From: Actinomadura kijaniata NBRC 14229
GTDB taxonomy: Bacteria > Actinomycetota > Actinomycetes > Streptosporangiales > Streptosporangiaceae
Assembly (NCBI RefSeq): GCF_001552175.1
Contig: NZ_BCQR01000068.1
Coordinates: forward strand, 1 to 55,599
Length of the DNA: 55,599 nt
Direction of reading: 5' to 3'
Made by a program: the position numbers and the translations under genes. Below the pieces are notes generated by a model. It was not told where the DNA came from, ran no database searches, and worked only from the letters and a program-made list of their open reading frames with translations. Position 1 is the stretch's first letter. Every line of letters begins with the position of its first letter. Positions 43,378 through 51,933 of this stretch are shown in pieces.

Positions 43378-45033
43378 ATGCCGCGTCGGCGCAGCATCGC
43401 CGCCATCGCCGTCGTCACGGCGACCGCGCTCGTCCTCCCTTCCTGTAGCGCCGTGTCGCGGCGACCGCGCACGGTCAGCGCCGACCACCTCACGACGTCC
43501 CTCCCGCTCTCCGTGCCCGTCGACCGGGGACCCGCTCCCGGCGGCCTGCGGCTGGTCGGCTCCGTGGACACGCCGGTGGAGGGGAGCACGCCGGTCGGCG
43601 CCGGGCACAGCGTCGTGGACGGGCAGCTGTTCGTGGCCACGCCCCGGGGGCTGGTCGCGCACGACGCCGGGACCGGCTCCGAACGCTGGCACTACCGCGA
43701 ACCGGGCCGCGCCCTGGCCGCCTACGCCGTGACCGGGGGTGTCGCGCTGGTGATGACGGGCGTTCCGCGCACCGGGGTCACCGTCCCCGACCGGTGGACG
43801 GCGCTGGACGCGACGACCGGCGGGCTGCTGTGGGCGCGGGCCGTCCGGGGGGTGCCGCTGCCGCTGGCGTTCGACAGCCCGCGGGCGGGCATGGGCGGGG
43901 TCGTCCCCGTCGCGGTGGACGGTCGGGTGCGGGGAGTGGACGCGCGCACCGGCCGGGTCCGCTGGACGAGCGGCCCGGTGGGAACACCGGACTGCCGTTC
44001 CACCTACGCGGCGGGCGACGACGTCCTGACGCTGGTCACGGCCGTCTGCCGGAGGAGCGTGCGGTTCCTGGCGATCGACCCGGTGACCGGGCGGGAACGC
44101 TGGCGCCGCGCGATCCCCTCGAACGCCAACACGCTGCTGTCCTCTCCCGTGCGGCGCGGCCTCACCCTGCTCGGCGTCGGCGACGAGCGGCTGCTGGTCA
44201 CCGCCGACGGACGGGAGCTGCTGCGCGCCGGCCGGTCCCGGTTCTGCGAGGACCGGTGCGAGATGGCGGTGGGCGACGGCCACGCCGTGCTGGCCGACTT
44301 CAAGCACCTGCACACCGTCGACCTGCGGACCGGGGAGCGGCGGACGCGGCCCACGAACAGCCCGTACTACGCGCTGACCGTGGCGGGCGGCAGGTTCTAC
44401 GGGCTGCGCAGGACCCTGGCGGCCCCGCTGCTGCCCGCCGTGCTCGACGTGGTCGATCCGCGGGACGGCGCGGTGACCGCGACGCCGATGCCGTTCACCA
44501 TGGGGCCGGGCTCGCTGACGGACTCGCAGGTCGAGGCGGTGTGGGTGACGGGCGACCGGGTCTTCGTCACCGAGTTCTACCGGGACGGCGAGGCCGGTGA
44601 GAAGGGCCTGATGACCTCGGCCGTCGCGGCGGTCCCGCCGGGGAGGGGGCCGCCGGAGCTGGGCGGCGTCCCGCCGGGGGCGTGGCCGGACGCGTGCGGG
44701 CTCGCGCCCGGCCACCGGCGGGCCGGACCGGGCCTGGACGTGCGGCTGGGCGGGGAGACGCTGCGGCGCGTCCGGTGCTCGGTGCGCACCGCCGCCGACC
44801 CCCTGCCGATCCAGGTGACCGTGCTGTGGGTCGCCCGGTCGGCCGGGGAGGCCGACGACTTCCTGCCGGAGGGCGAGCAGGTCCCGGCGGTCGGCGACGA
44901 GGTCGTGGAGACCGACGAGCCGGACCGCAGGGTGGTCATGCGGTCCGGCCGGTACCTGGTCGCCTTCGACGCCCGGCTGCCGCGGAGCGCGCCGCTGGCC
45001 CGCGCGATCCACGACCGCCTGCGCGACCACTGA
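43378..45033 (+). CDS. PQQ-like beta-propeller lipoprotein
   Basis: A 551-residue lipoprotein. RRRSIAAIAVVTATALVLPSC is a lipoprotein signal with lipobox LPSC (Cys23). The mature protein has repeated propeller blades: VAHDAGTGSERWHYREPG, TALDATTGGLLWARAV, GVDARTGRVRWTSGPVG, AIDPVTGRERWRRAIPS, each with the A-x-D-xx-TG-xx-x-W pattern. A C-terminal domain from about residue 440 contains a CGLAPG...RCSVRT Cys pair. It is anchored outside the membrane; PQQ-like propellers here are usually structural rather than enzymatic. GGGAGG precedes ATG 43378. Confidence 0.88.
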   Translation: MPRRRSIAAIAVVTATALVLPSCSAVSRRPRTVSADHLTTSLPLSVPVDRGPAPGGLRLVGSVDTPVEGSTPVGAGHSVVDGQLFVATPRGLVAHDAGTGSERWHYREPGRALAAYAVTGGVALVMTGVPRTGVTVPDRWTALDATTGGLLWARAVRGVPLPLAFDSPRAGMGGVVPVAVDGRVRGVDARTGRVRWTSGPVGTPDCRSTYAAGDDVLTLVTAVCRRSVRFLAIDPVTGRERWRRAIPSNANTLLSSPVRRGLTLLGVGDERLLVTADGRELLRAGRSRFCEDRCEMAVGDGHAVLADFKHLHTVDLRTGERRTRPTNSPYYALTVAGGRFYGLRRTLAAPLLPAVLDVVDPRDGAVTATPMPFTMGPGSLTDSQVEAVWVTGDRVFVTEFYRDGEAGEKGLMTSAVAAVPPGRGPPELGGVPPGAWPDACGLAPGHRRAGPGLDVRLGGETLRRVRCSVRTAADPLPIQVTVLWVARSAGEADDFLPEGEQVPAVGDEVVETDEPDRRVVMRSGRYLVAFDARLPRSAPLARAIHDRLRDH

Positions 45034-45044
45034 CCGCGTCCGGG

Positions 45045-45749
45045 TCAGCGGCGGGCGCGCAGGTGCAGGAAGGCGAGGATGAGCACCGCCAGGGTCGCGC
45101 CGACGGCCATTCCCACGCCGAACCCCGCCGTCAGGTCGCTGGTGAGGACGAGCGCCACGATCACGAGCAGGTAGACCGCCGCGAAGGCGTAGAAGCGCCT
45201 GCTCCAGAACCAGCGGCGCGCCGGTGTCTCCGGGACGTCCGCCAGCGCGCCGAGCGGCCCCTCGGACGCGGCCAGGGGGCGCTTGAAGTAGGCGAAGTAG
45301 GTCCAGGTGCCGCACGGCTCCCAGCCGTCGGGGGCCAGGCGTTCGGCCAGGGCCCCGGCGCGGCCGGGCCGGACGGTCTCGCGGCGGTACTCCCAGCGCA
45401 GCGGGCTCTCGGCGTCGCGGTGGCTGACGAAGCGCCCCAGGCCGTCGATCCGCTCGACCTCCCAGCCCTGGCCGCCGTAGCGGTTGAGCAGGGCCACGTC
45501 CTGGAACGCGTCGGCGGTCCACACCCAGGTCTCGGCGGTCGGGTCGCTCTCCGGCCCGGGGCCGGGGTGGGCGTCGGGGGCGAGCCGGGCGGCGAGGTCG
45601 GCGGCGTCCCCGAGCTCCTCGCGCGGGTCGGCCCCGGACTCGGCGACGTGCCCGGCCAGCTCCTCGGCGGTGGCGGCGGCGCGGTCGGCGGGGACGCCCC
45701 GCTCGCGCAGCCGCGCGGTCAGGACCTCGAAGTACTCGTCGGTGGTCAC
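45045..45749 (-). CDS. DUF2812-like membrane protein under PadR operon
   Basis: A 234-residue protein. A short N-terminal helical part (DEYFEVLTARLRERGVPADR, then AEELAGHVAESG) resembles DUF1700-type domains. Residues 90-175 contain LLNRYGGQGWEVERIDGLGR and RWEYRRE, a DUF2812-like pattern. Two transmembrane helices near the C-terminus end the protein. GTG at 45749 overlaps the PadR stop (GTGA). PadR regulators are often followed by such membrane proteins of unknown role. Annotation is tentative below family level. Confidence 0.7.
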   Translation of the reverse strand: MTTDEYFEVLTARLRERGVPADRAAATAEELAGHVAESGADPREELGDAADLAARLAPDAHPGPGPESDPTAETWVWTADAFQDVALLNRYGGQGWEVERIDGLGRFVSHRDAESPLRWEYRRETVRPGRAGALAERLAPDGWEPCGTWTYFAYFKRPLAASEGPLGALADVPETPARRWFWSRRFYAFAAVYLLVIVALVLTSDLTAGFGVGMAVGATLAVLILAFLHLRARR

Positions 45750-46084
45750 CGGACGCCTCCCTTCGCCAGGACGGAACGGACCGACCCGTCGAAGGCGAGC
45801 CACAGGGAGCCCTGCTCGGCGAGGGTGTCGCGGCCCCGCTGGGTCAGGCTGTAGTAGCGGCGGCCGGGGCCGCGGTCGGCGGCGCGGAACTCGGCGGCGA
45901 CCAGGCCCGCCTCCTCCAGCCGGTTCAGCACCGGGTAGAGGGTACCGCCCTTGATCTCCCCCAGCCCGGCCCCGGCGAGGGACTTGGCGATCTCGTACCC
46001 GTAGTTCTCACCCTCGGTGAGGCTGGCGAGGACCAGCAGGTCGAGCACGCCCTTGAGCCAGCTTGAACGGCGGTCGGCAGCCAT
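45746..46084 (-). CDS. PadR-family transcriptional regulator
   Basis: A 112-residue winged-helix regulator. WLKGVLDLLVLASLTEGENY, GYEIAKSL, IKGGTLYPVLNRLEEAGLV and GRRYYSLTQRG are the complete PadR core, ending in a short dimerisation helix. It lies 10 bp after the CPBP gene and overlaps the next gene by 4 bp, forming a three-gene operon. The inverted repeats at 46868-46915 are its likely operator. Confidence 0.93.
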   Translation of the reverse strand: MAADRRSSWLKGVLDLLVLASLTEGENYGYEIAKSLAGAGLGEIKGGTLYPVLNRLEEAGLVAAEFRAADRGPGRRYYSLTQRGRDTLAEQGSLWLAFDGSVRSVLAKGGVR

Positions 46085-46094
46085 GCGGGAGACC

Positions 46095-46838
46095 CTAGCC
46101 GCTCTGCGCGACCGGCCGGGGCCCGGCGGCGGGCGCGGGGGTCAGGACCAGGCCGCGCACGTCGATCAGGATGTGCACCAGGACCGGCAGCAGCAGGCTG
46201 CCGGTGCTCAGGTACATGGCGGTCAGCGCGTAGCCGGGCAGCAGGGTCATCAGCATGTTGCGCCACCCCTGGTAGGCGTGGGCGACCGCGAACAGGGCGA
46301 GCGCGATCCCGGCGGCGACCTGGACGGACACGCCCAGCACGCCGACGAACAACGCGATCAGCACGCCCCGGTAGACGAACTCCTCGCAGATCCCGGCGGT
46401 GACGGACATGGCGAGGCCGAGGCGGCGTTCGCGGGCGTCGCGGGGCAGCAGCTCCGCGACCCCCTCGGTGCCGGGCACGGCCCTGCCCCTGGCGGCCATC
46501 CGGCGGCCGACCAGCACCATCAGCGGCAGGACGATCGCGAGGCCGACGAGCATTCCGGCGATCCGCGCCGGGTCGCCGGGCCACGTCAGCCCGATGTCGC
46601 CGGGCGCGACGCCGGGCGAGACGACGACGGTGAGCGCGCCGAGCGCGGCCAGGCTCCAGGAGGTGGCGATCCAGAGACGGTAGAGGCGCACCAGGGCGCG
46701 CGGGTCGCGGTCCCGGTCCCGCCGCAGCCGCGCGTAGGACCGCCGGCCGAGCAGCGCATCGCCGACCGTGACCTGGGCCAGCAGGGGCACGGCGAGGGCC
46801 AGCCCGAGCGTGGAGAACTCGGGGTCGATGTGCAGCAT
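46095..46838 (-). CDS. CPBP-family intramembrane metalloprotease
   Basis: A 247-residue protein with about eight helices. All three CPBP motifs are present: CEEFVYRG (EExxxR), FAVAHAYQG (FxxxH) and HILID (HxxxD). It is predicted to cleave or process a membrane substrate, perhaps a bacteriocin- or lipid-related protein. It is the first gene of the CPBP-PadR-DUF2812-like operon, with a likely promoter (TTGTAT, 17 nt, TAGCGT on the minus strand) in the A/T-rich region upstream. Confidence 0.9.
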   Translation of the reverse strand: MLHIDPEFSTLGLALAVPLLAQVTVGDALLGRRSYARLRRDRDRDPRALVRLYRLWIATSWSLAALGALTVVVSPGVAPGDIGLTWPGDPARIAGMLVGLAIVLPLMVLVGRRMAARGRAVPGTEGVAELLPRDARERRLGLAMSVTAGICEEFVYRGVLIALFVGVLGVSVQVAAGIALALFAVAHAYQGWRNMLMTLLPGYALTAMYLSTGSLLLPVLVHILIDVRGLVLTPAPAAGPRPVAQSG

Positions 46839-46867
46839 GCCGCCTCCTCGGGGCCGGGGGTTCCTGA

Positions 46868-46915
46868 GCTACCTAGACGCTAGAGCAAGCTATGTAGAAA
46901 TACAACCTAGGTAGC
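46868..46915. promoter_or_regulatory. Probable PadR operator and promoter
   Basis: GCTACCTAG (46868-46876) and CTAGGTAGC (46907-46915) are perfect inverted 9-mers 30 nt apart. Inside lies TGTA-GAAA-TACA (46893-46904). On the minus strand TTGTAT and TAGCGT, 17 nt apart, form a likely promoter enclosed by the repeat. The A/T-rich patch stands out from its surroundings. Confidence 0.65.
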
Positions 46916-47077
46916 GATGGCGGCTCCGGGGCCGGAGGGCGCTGGGCGGTTCATCCAAGTTGACCGAGAAAAAGAACGTTCGCTCGGAATAACGCGCGGA
47001 CTCTTGCAGTTGCAACGAAATGTGCAACCCGCACCTCAGTGGGAAGCATGTCCACCACCGATCCCAGGAGGTACCTG

Positions 47078-47257
47078 ATGCCGAGCAGCATCCCCCGTCC
47101 CCGCCCGCACACCGGGCACGGACTCGTGCGGACCCGTTCGCTGCGCGCCCTGGCCGTGGCGGCCCGTCTGGAACGCCACCACGCCCCGGAGGGCCCGCCG
47201 GGTGCCGACGGCCGGGCGGAGCACCGCCCCGCGCGGCGGACCCCCGACCCGGCCTGA
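47078..47257 (+). CDS. Small basic hypothetical protein
   Basis: A 59-codon ORF with ATG 47078 preceded by AGGAGG at good spacing. The sequence is Arg/Pro/His-rich (SLRALAVAARLERHH in the middle) and matches no family that I know. An in-frame ATG at 47048 would add ten residues. It is isolated, and a strong hairpin ends the region at 47372. The ribosome site is the main support. Confidence 0.4.
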   Translation: MPSSIPRPRPHTGHGLVRTRSLRALAVAARLERHHAPEGPPGADGRAEHRPARRTPDPA

Positions 47258-47332
47258 CCCCCGACCACGCCACCGGTGGCCCCGCGACTCGGCTTCCGGG
47301 CGGCATCAACGCATGACAGGCACCGGTGTGAC

Positions 47333-47372
47333 GACGGGCGGGTGCGGAACCGGAGTTCCGCACCCGCCCGTC
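47333..47372. terminator. Long terminator hairpin
   Basis: Perfect 18-bp arms (47333-47350 and 47355-47372) with a CGGA loop. It lies between the small ORF and the Ser/Thr kinase gene and isolates the kinase from upstream transcription. Confidence 0.85.
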
Positions 47373-47459
47373 GGCCGTCACGGCCCCCTGAAAGGACTAC
47401 CCTTCCCCGACCAATAGTCTGGAAAACCTCAGAGGTGTAGGCGACGGGAAGGCACCGGT

Positions 47460-49226
47460 GTGACCGACAGGACGATGCCGGACGCTCACCCCCTGCGGTC
47501 GGGCGATCCGACGCGGCTGGGCGCGTACGAGATCCTGGGACGGCTCGGCGAGGGCGGCCAGGGATCGGTCTTCCTGGGACGGCGCGCGGCCGCCGCCGGC
47601 GGGACCGGCGGCGGGCCCGTGCGGGTCGAGTATGTCGCGATCAAGCTGCTGCACGCCGGGCTGACCGGGGACGACGCGGCGCGCGCCCGGTTCGTCCGGG
47701 AGCTGGAGGTCGCCAAGCGGGTCGCCCGGTTCTGCACCGCGCAGGTGCTGGACGCCGACGTCGAGGGCGACCAGCCCTACATCGTCGGCGAGTACGTGCC
47801 GGGACAGTCGCTGTTCCGGCTGGTGCAGACCGAGGGGCCGCGCACCGCCGGGGCCCTGGAGCGCCTGGCGATCAGCACGCTGACCGCGTTGATCGCGATC
47901 CACCAGGCCGGGATCGTGCACCGCGACTTCAAGCCGCACAACGTGATGATGGGCCCGGACGGCCCCCGCGTGATCGACTTCGGGGTGGCGCGGGCGCTGA
48001 ACGCCGTCGGCGAGACCCAGAACGTCGGCACCCCCGCCTACATGTCGCCCGAGCACTTCACCGGCGGCGAGGTCGGCCCGGCCTCCGACATGTTCGCCTG
48101 GGGCACCACGATGGTGTTCGCGGCGAACGGGTGGCCCGCGTTCGGCAACGACGACATGGCCGCCGTCATGCACCGCATCCTCGCCGGCGAGCCGAACCTC
48201 GGCGACCTGCCCAGCCCGCTGCGCGAGGTCGTGCTGGCGTGCCTGGCCAAGGAGCCCACCCAGCGGCCCAGCGCCCGCGGGGCGCAGGAGATGCTGGTCA
48301 ACGCCGCCACCGGCACGTCCCCGGCCGACGGCCCGGGCCCGCTGCCGGGGCCTCCGCCGCCGTTCCCCGGCCCGTTCCCGGGCGTGTCCGCCCCCGAGGC
48401 CACCCCGCTGGACGCGCCCACGCCGATCGGGCCCGCACCGATCGGGCCCGCACCGATCGGGCCCGCACCGATCGGGCCCGCACCGGTCGGGCCCGCACCG
48501 GTCGGCGCGTTCGCCGGTCCCGAGGCCGTGCACGGCACGACCGCCCCGCAGCCCCCGGGACCGGTGCCGGCCGCCCCGCCCCGGCGGCGCGGTCGCCTCG
48601 TGCCCGTCGCGGCCGCCGTCGCCGTCACGGCGGTGCTGGTCGGCGGCTCGGTGTGGGCGGCGACCGGCCGCTCCGACGACACCCCCGACCGGCAGCGGAC
48701 CACCGCCGCCGACCAGAACGGCGACGTCCCCGGCGGCGGCACGCTGCCGGGCGGCGGCCCGCAGCCGTCCAGGTCGCGCGGCAAGGGCGACGGCAAGGAC
48801 ACCGGGAACGGGTCGGAGAAGCCGAAGGGCGAGGAGTCCGGGAAGCCCCGGAAGAAGCCGGACGGCGAGGGTTCCCGGCCTTCGGGGTCCCCCAAGCCGC
48901 CCGCCGAGCAGCAGCCGAACAAGTACACGCCGCAGCAGGCGTGCGGCGGCGGCTACGGGGTGCTGCGCTCGATGCCCGTGTCGGGCGGCACCGCGTACCT
49001 GCTGTACAACAACACCAAGGGCTCCAACTGCGCCGTCACGATGAAGACCCGCGACGCGGGCAGGCGGACCCCCGTGTCGGTGTGGATCCAGAAGCAGGGC
49101 GGCGGCCAGGTCACCGACAGCGGCTCGTTCGAGTGGTACGCGGGCCCGGTGTACGTGTCGGCCCGCAAGGTCTGCGTCCGCTTCGGCGGCAACGGCCGCA
49201 CCTCGGCCTGGGGCAACTGCGGCTGA
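47460..49226 (+). CDS. Receptor-type serine/threonine protein kinase
   Basis: A 588-residue kinase. The catalytic domain (about 20-280) has the G-loop GRLGEGGQGSVFLG, the Lys in VAIKLL (K62), HRDFKPHN (154-161), DFG (173-175) and GTPAYMSPEHF; it looks active. A Pro-rich linker with a 15-bp tandem repeat, one transmembrane helix (about 385-405) and a charged Gly/Lys-rich stalk follow. The extracellular tail has Cys in QQACGGGYG, SNCAVTM, KVCVRFG and WGNCG, suggesting two disulfides. GTG at 47460 follows GGGAAGG. The ligand is unknown. It is likely monocistronic. Confidence 0.93.
   Translation: MTDRTMPDAHPLRSGDPTRLGAYEILGRLGEGGQGSVFLGRRAAAAGGTGGGPVRVEYVAIKLLHAGLTGDDAARARFVRELEVAKRVARFCTAQVLDADVEGDQPYIVGEYVPGQSLFRLVQTEGPRTAGALERLAISTLTALIAIHQAGIVHRDFKPHNVMMGPDGPRVIDFGVARALNAVGETQNVGTPAYMSPEHFTGGEVGPASDMFAWGTTMVFAANGWPAFGNDDMAAVMHRILAGEPNLGDLPSPLREVVLACLAKEPTQRPSARGAQEMLVNAATGTSPADGPGPLPGPPPPFPGPFPGVSAPEATPLDAPTPIGPAPIGPAPIGPAPIGPAPVGPAPVGAFAGPEAVHGTTAPQPPGPVPAAPPRRRGRLVPVAAAVAVTAVLVGGSVWAATGRSDDTPDRQRTTAADQNGDVPGGGTLPGGGPQPSRSRGKGDGKDTGNGSEKPKGEESGKPRKKPDGEGSRPSGSPKPPAEQQPNKYTPQQACGGGYGVLRSMPVSGGTAYLLYNNTKGSNCAVTMKTRDAGRRTPVSVWIQKQGGGQVTDSGSFEWYAGPVYVSARKVCVRFGGNGRTSAWGNCG
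48423..48505 (+). repeat. 15-bp tandem repeat in the kinase juxtamembrane linker
   Basis: CCGATCGGGCCCGCA occurs four times exactly (48423-48482), followed by one CCGGTCGGGCCCGCA copy and a partial copy to 48505. It encodes PIGPA/PVGPA repeats. Each unit contains GGGCCC. Length polymorphism by slippage in 5-residue steps is expected. Confidence 0.9.
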
Positions 49227-49313
49227 GCCCCGGCCGGCGGGGTGATGCCGCGGGCGAGCCCCACCGGGCGGGTCGCGAAGCGATGCCGTGCCCGCCGGGG
49301 CGGGGAACGCGGC

Positions 49314-49574
49314 TCAGTTGTCGGCCGCTATCAGGTGGTCGAAGTCGCCCTCCTTCGCACCCAGGATCAGGGCCTCGATCTCGTGGCGGGTGTAGATGAG
49401 GGCGGGGCCCTCGGGGAAACGGGAGTTGCGCATCGCGACGCGGCCGCCGGGGAGTTCGGCGATCTCGACGCAGTTGCCCTGGGAGTTGCTGCGGTTGGAC
49501 TTCAGCCACCGGGCACCGTGCAGCCGGGTCGCCGGAATCCCGTTGTACGCCGTGAAGTCGGTCTTGAGCATCAT
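49314..49574 (-). CDS. DUF397 domain-containing small protein
   Basis: An 86-residue protein with ARWLKSNRSNSQGNCVEIAE, RVAMRNSRFPEGPALIYT and a C-terminal DUF397-like helix (HEIEALILGAKEGDFDHLI). The ATG overlaps the stop of the Scr1-type XRE regulator upstream (ATGA at 49571-49574), the classical XRE/DUF397 arrangement, so the two are translated together. It is thought to act with that regulator; the mechanism is unknown. Confidence 0.88.
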   Translation of the reverse strand: MMLKTDFTAYNGIPATRLHGARWLKSNRSNSQGNCVEIAELPGGRVAMRNSRFPEGPALIYTRHEIEALILGAKEGDFDHLIAADN

Positions 49575-50437
49575 GTCTTCCTGAGCAGTTCACCGAGAAA
49601 CTCGACGGTGCGTTCGGGAGTCTCGCTGTCGACGCACAGGCGCTCCATGGCCTGCAGGTAGGTGTCGACGTCGTCGCGTTTGTCGAGGTACATCGCGCCG
49701 GTGAGGTTCTCGACGTAGACCACGTCGGGCAGGTCCTGTTCCGGGAAGCGCAGGATCGTGAACGCGCCGCCCTCGGCCGAGTGCCCGCCGAAGCGGAACG
49801 GCATGACCTGGATGGTCACGTTCGGGAGCCGCGCCATCTTGATCAGGTGCTCGAACTGGCCCCGCATCACCTCGGGTCCGCCGATCGACCGCCGCAGCGC
49901 CCCCTCGTCCAGCACCGCCCACAACCGCGGCGCGCCGGGCCCGGTCAACCGCTCCTGCCGCTGCATGCGCAGCTCCAGCCGCTGGTCGATCTCGTGGTCG
50001 GGCGCGCCGGCGTTGCCGAGCCGGAACACGGCGCGGGCGTACTCACGGGACTGCAACAGGCCGGGAACGAACTGGAGTTCGTAGGTGCGGATCAGCGCGG
50101 CCGACTCCTCCAGGCCCACATAGGTCTGGAACCAGGAGGGCAGCACGTCGCTGTAGCGGTGCCACCAGCCGGGCGTGTTGGCCTCGCGGGCGAGCTCCAG
50201 CAGGGCGGCGCGTTCCTCGACGTCGGTGACGCCGTAGAGGGTCAGCAGATCATCGACGTCGCGTTCCTTGAACGAGACGCGCCCCAGTTCCAGGCGGCTG
50301 ATCTTCGACTCGGACGCGCGGATGACATAGCCCGCGTCCTGCCGGGTCACACCCTTGGCCTCCCGCAGGCGGCGCAACTGTGATCCGAGCAGGATGCGGC
50401 GAACCGTCGAACCGCTTCCCGGCGCCCCTGAAGTCAC
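49571..50437 (-). CDS. Scr1-type XRE regulator with DUF5753 domain
   Basis: A 288-residue regulator with the same layout as the protein at 13957-14838: helix-turn-helix at about residues 15-75 (LGRVSFKERDVDDLLTLYGV), then DUF5753 (TPGWWHRYSDVLPSWFQTYV, ESAALIRTYELQFVPGLLQ, NVTIQVMPFRFGGHSAEGGA). GTG at 50437 follows GGAGG. It is coupled to the DUF397 gene downstream. Confidence 0.92.
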   Translation of the reverse strand: MTSGAPGSGSTVRRILLGSQLRRLREAKGVTRQDAGYVIRASESKISRLELGRVSFKERDVDDLLTLYGVTDVEERAALLELAREANTPGWWHRYSDVLPSWFQTYVGLEESAALIRTYELQFVPGLLQSREYARAVFRLGNAGAPDHEIDQRLELRMQRQERLTGPGAPRLWAVLDEGALRRSIGGPEVMRGQFEHLIKMARLPNVTIQVMPFRFGGHSAEGGAFTILRFPEQDLPDVVYVENLTGAMYLDKRDDVDTYLQAMERLCVDSETPERTVEFLGELLRKT

Positions 50438-50674
50438 GCCTCACCTCCCGGCCTCGTGCGGACAGCGAACCTAGTGTGTCAACGGCCCCCTTGTCACCGG
50501 GGGTGCTCGCCTCCGTTCACCGAGAGTGGGCCCGCGGTACGACCGGCGACCACACTGTGGATAATCAGATGCACGTGCATTGGGTCTTGCATTCGCACGC
50601 TACGATGCGCAGGATAACGCACGAGACTTCAGAGCCACGGCTGCACGACCAGATCACTCTGCGGGGGCCCGGGA

Positions 50675-51313
50675 ATGACGTCACGCCACGCGCACGACGA
50701 CACGCGTTGGATCGTGCGTCCCTGCACGCGGCCGGCCGAGACACAGGACCCGATCGTGCCTTCCACGCCCGTTCCCGAGTCGGACTGCCTGCCGCCCCGG
50801 CTGGACCACGCCCTGAGCGCACTGGTGGCGACGGGCGGCCCGGCCGCCTCGTTCACCGTCCGCCCCGACCCCGAGTCCGTCACCGCCGCCCGCCACTTCG
50901 CGCTGTCGCGGCTGGCCGACTGGAACCTGGCGGCGCTCGGCGACGAGGTCGGCCTGGTGGTCTCCGAGCTGGTCACCAACGCCCTGCGGCACAGCGGCGG
51001 CCCGCCGTCCGCCACGACCCCGCGCTGGAGCTCCCGGGACGGGCACTGCCTGGACGACTACGGCGACCGCGTCTACGGCGACCCGCTCGCCTCGACCCCG
51101 CCGCCGATCCATCTGCGCCTGATCCACGAGGGCCGCTGGCTGCTGTGCGGGATCATGGACGCCAGCCCGCTGGGCCCCCGCCGCAAGGAACCCGACTACA
51201 TCGCCGAGACGGGACGCGGCCTGCACCTGGTGGACTCGTTCAGCACCCGCTGGGGCTGGCGGGCGCTGCCGACCGGCAAGGTGGTCTGGGCACTGTTCCG
51301 CTCCGAGGGGTAA
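50675..51313 (+). CDS. RsbW-like ATP-binding (HATPase) regulatory protein
   Basis: A 212-residue protein with a GHKL ATPase fold. The N-box is LVVSELVTNALRHSGG (about residues 93-108) and the C-terminal lid region is ETGRGLHLVDSFSTRWG. Between them an insertion of about 40 residues (PRWSSRDGHCLDDYGDRVYG) separates N-box and G1 box. The G1 box reads DASPLG rather than DxGxG, so ATP binding may be altered. Such proteins are anti-sigma or kinase-like partners of STAS proteins, and one follows 57 bp downstream. ATG at 50675 has a weak ribosome site. No sigma gene is adjacent. Confidence 0.85.
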   Translation: MTSRHAHDDTRWIVRPCTRPAETQDPIVPSTPVPESDCLPPRLDHALSALVATGGPAASFTVRPDPESVTAARHFALSRLADWNLAALGDEVGLVVSELVTNALRHSGGPPSATTPRWSSRDGHCLDDYGDRVYGDPLASTPPPIHLRLIHEGRWLLCGIMDASPLGPRRKEPDYIAETGRGLHLVDSFSTRWGWRALPTGKVVWALFRSEG

Positions 51314-51370
51314 GCCCTCTTTGGGGGGGTATAGGGGAAATTCCACCACGACCACCGATCGGGAGCAGCA

Positions 51371-51736
51371 GTGGAATTCGCCGTCGAACACCAGGACGTC
51401 AAGGGCCTGACCGTCGTCAAGATCACTGGCGAGATCGACGTGTTCACCAGCCCCCGCCTGCGGGAGCTGCTGCTGGACATCATCGAGAACGGCTCCCTGC
51501 ACCTGGTCATCGACCTCGGCGAGGTCACCTTCCTCGACTCCACGGGCCTCGGCGTCCTGGTCGGCATCTACCACCGCCTGCGCGCCCGCGACGGCTCCAT
51601 GTCGTTCGTGGGGGTCAACGAACGCGTCCGCCGGGTCTTCCACGTCACCCAGCTGACGAAGATCTTCGTGCTGCACCCGACGATGGACGACGCGGTCGCG
51701 GCCCACGAGGAGGCCACCTCCCAGTCCCCGTCCTGA
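51371..51736 (+). CDS. STAS-domain anti-sigma-factor antagonist
   Basis: A 121-residue STAS protein with VVKITGEIDVFTSPRLRELL, VIDLGEVTFLDSTGLGVLVG and TKIFVLHPTMDDAV. The Ser in DSTGLG is the usual phosphorylation site of RsbV/SpoIIAA-type antagonists, so the switch is intact. GTG at 51371 follows GGGAG. It follows the RsbW-like gene and probably forms a partner-switching pair with it; the target sigma factor is elsewhere. Confidence 0.93.
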   Translation: MEFAVEHQDVKGLTVVKITGEIDVFTSPRLRELLLDIIENGSLHLVIDLGEVTFLDSTGLGVLVGIYHRLRARDGSMSFVGVNERVRRVFHVTQLTKIFVLHPTMDDAVAAHEEATSQSPS

Positions 51737-51933
51737 GCCCCGCCCCGGGCCCCGTCCGGGCCCCGCGCTGAGCTCTCCGCGAACCCGCCCCCCGCACGGC
51801 TTTCGGAGCCGCGGGACGTGCGACCGGGTTCGTAAACTACGGTGGTCAGAGAGATCAAGCCCGCCGCTGGGCGTTTCGCCACCGCGAGCGGTGCTGTCCG
51901 TCAACCGAACCACCCACCGGACGGGAGCGCTCC

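Noticed and set aside
47078..47257. Small ORF as a ribosomally made peptide precursor
   Set aside because: No core-like Cys/Ser/Thr region and no modifying enzyme in the vicinity.
38082..49226. AAA ATPase and neighbours as a type VII secretion locus
   Set aside because: No EccB, EccC, EccD, EccE, mycosin or WXG100 gene is present.
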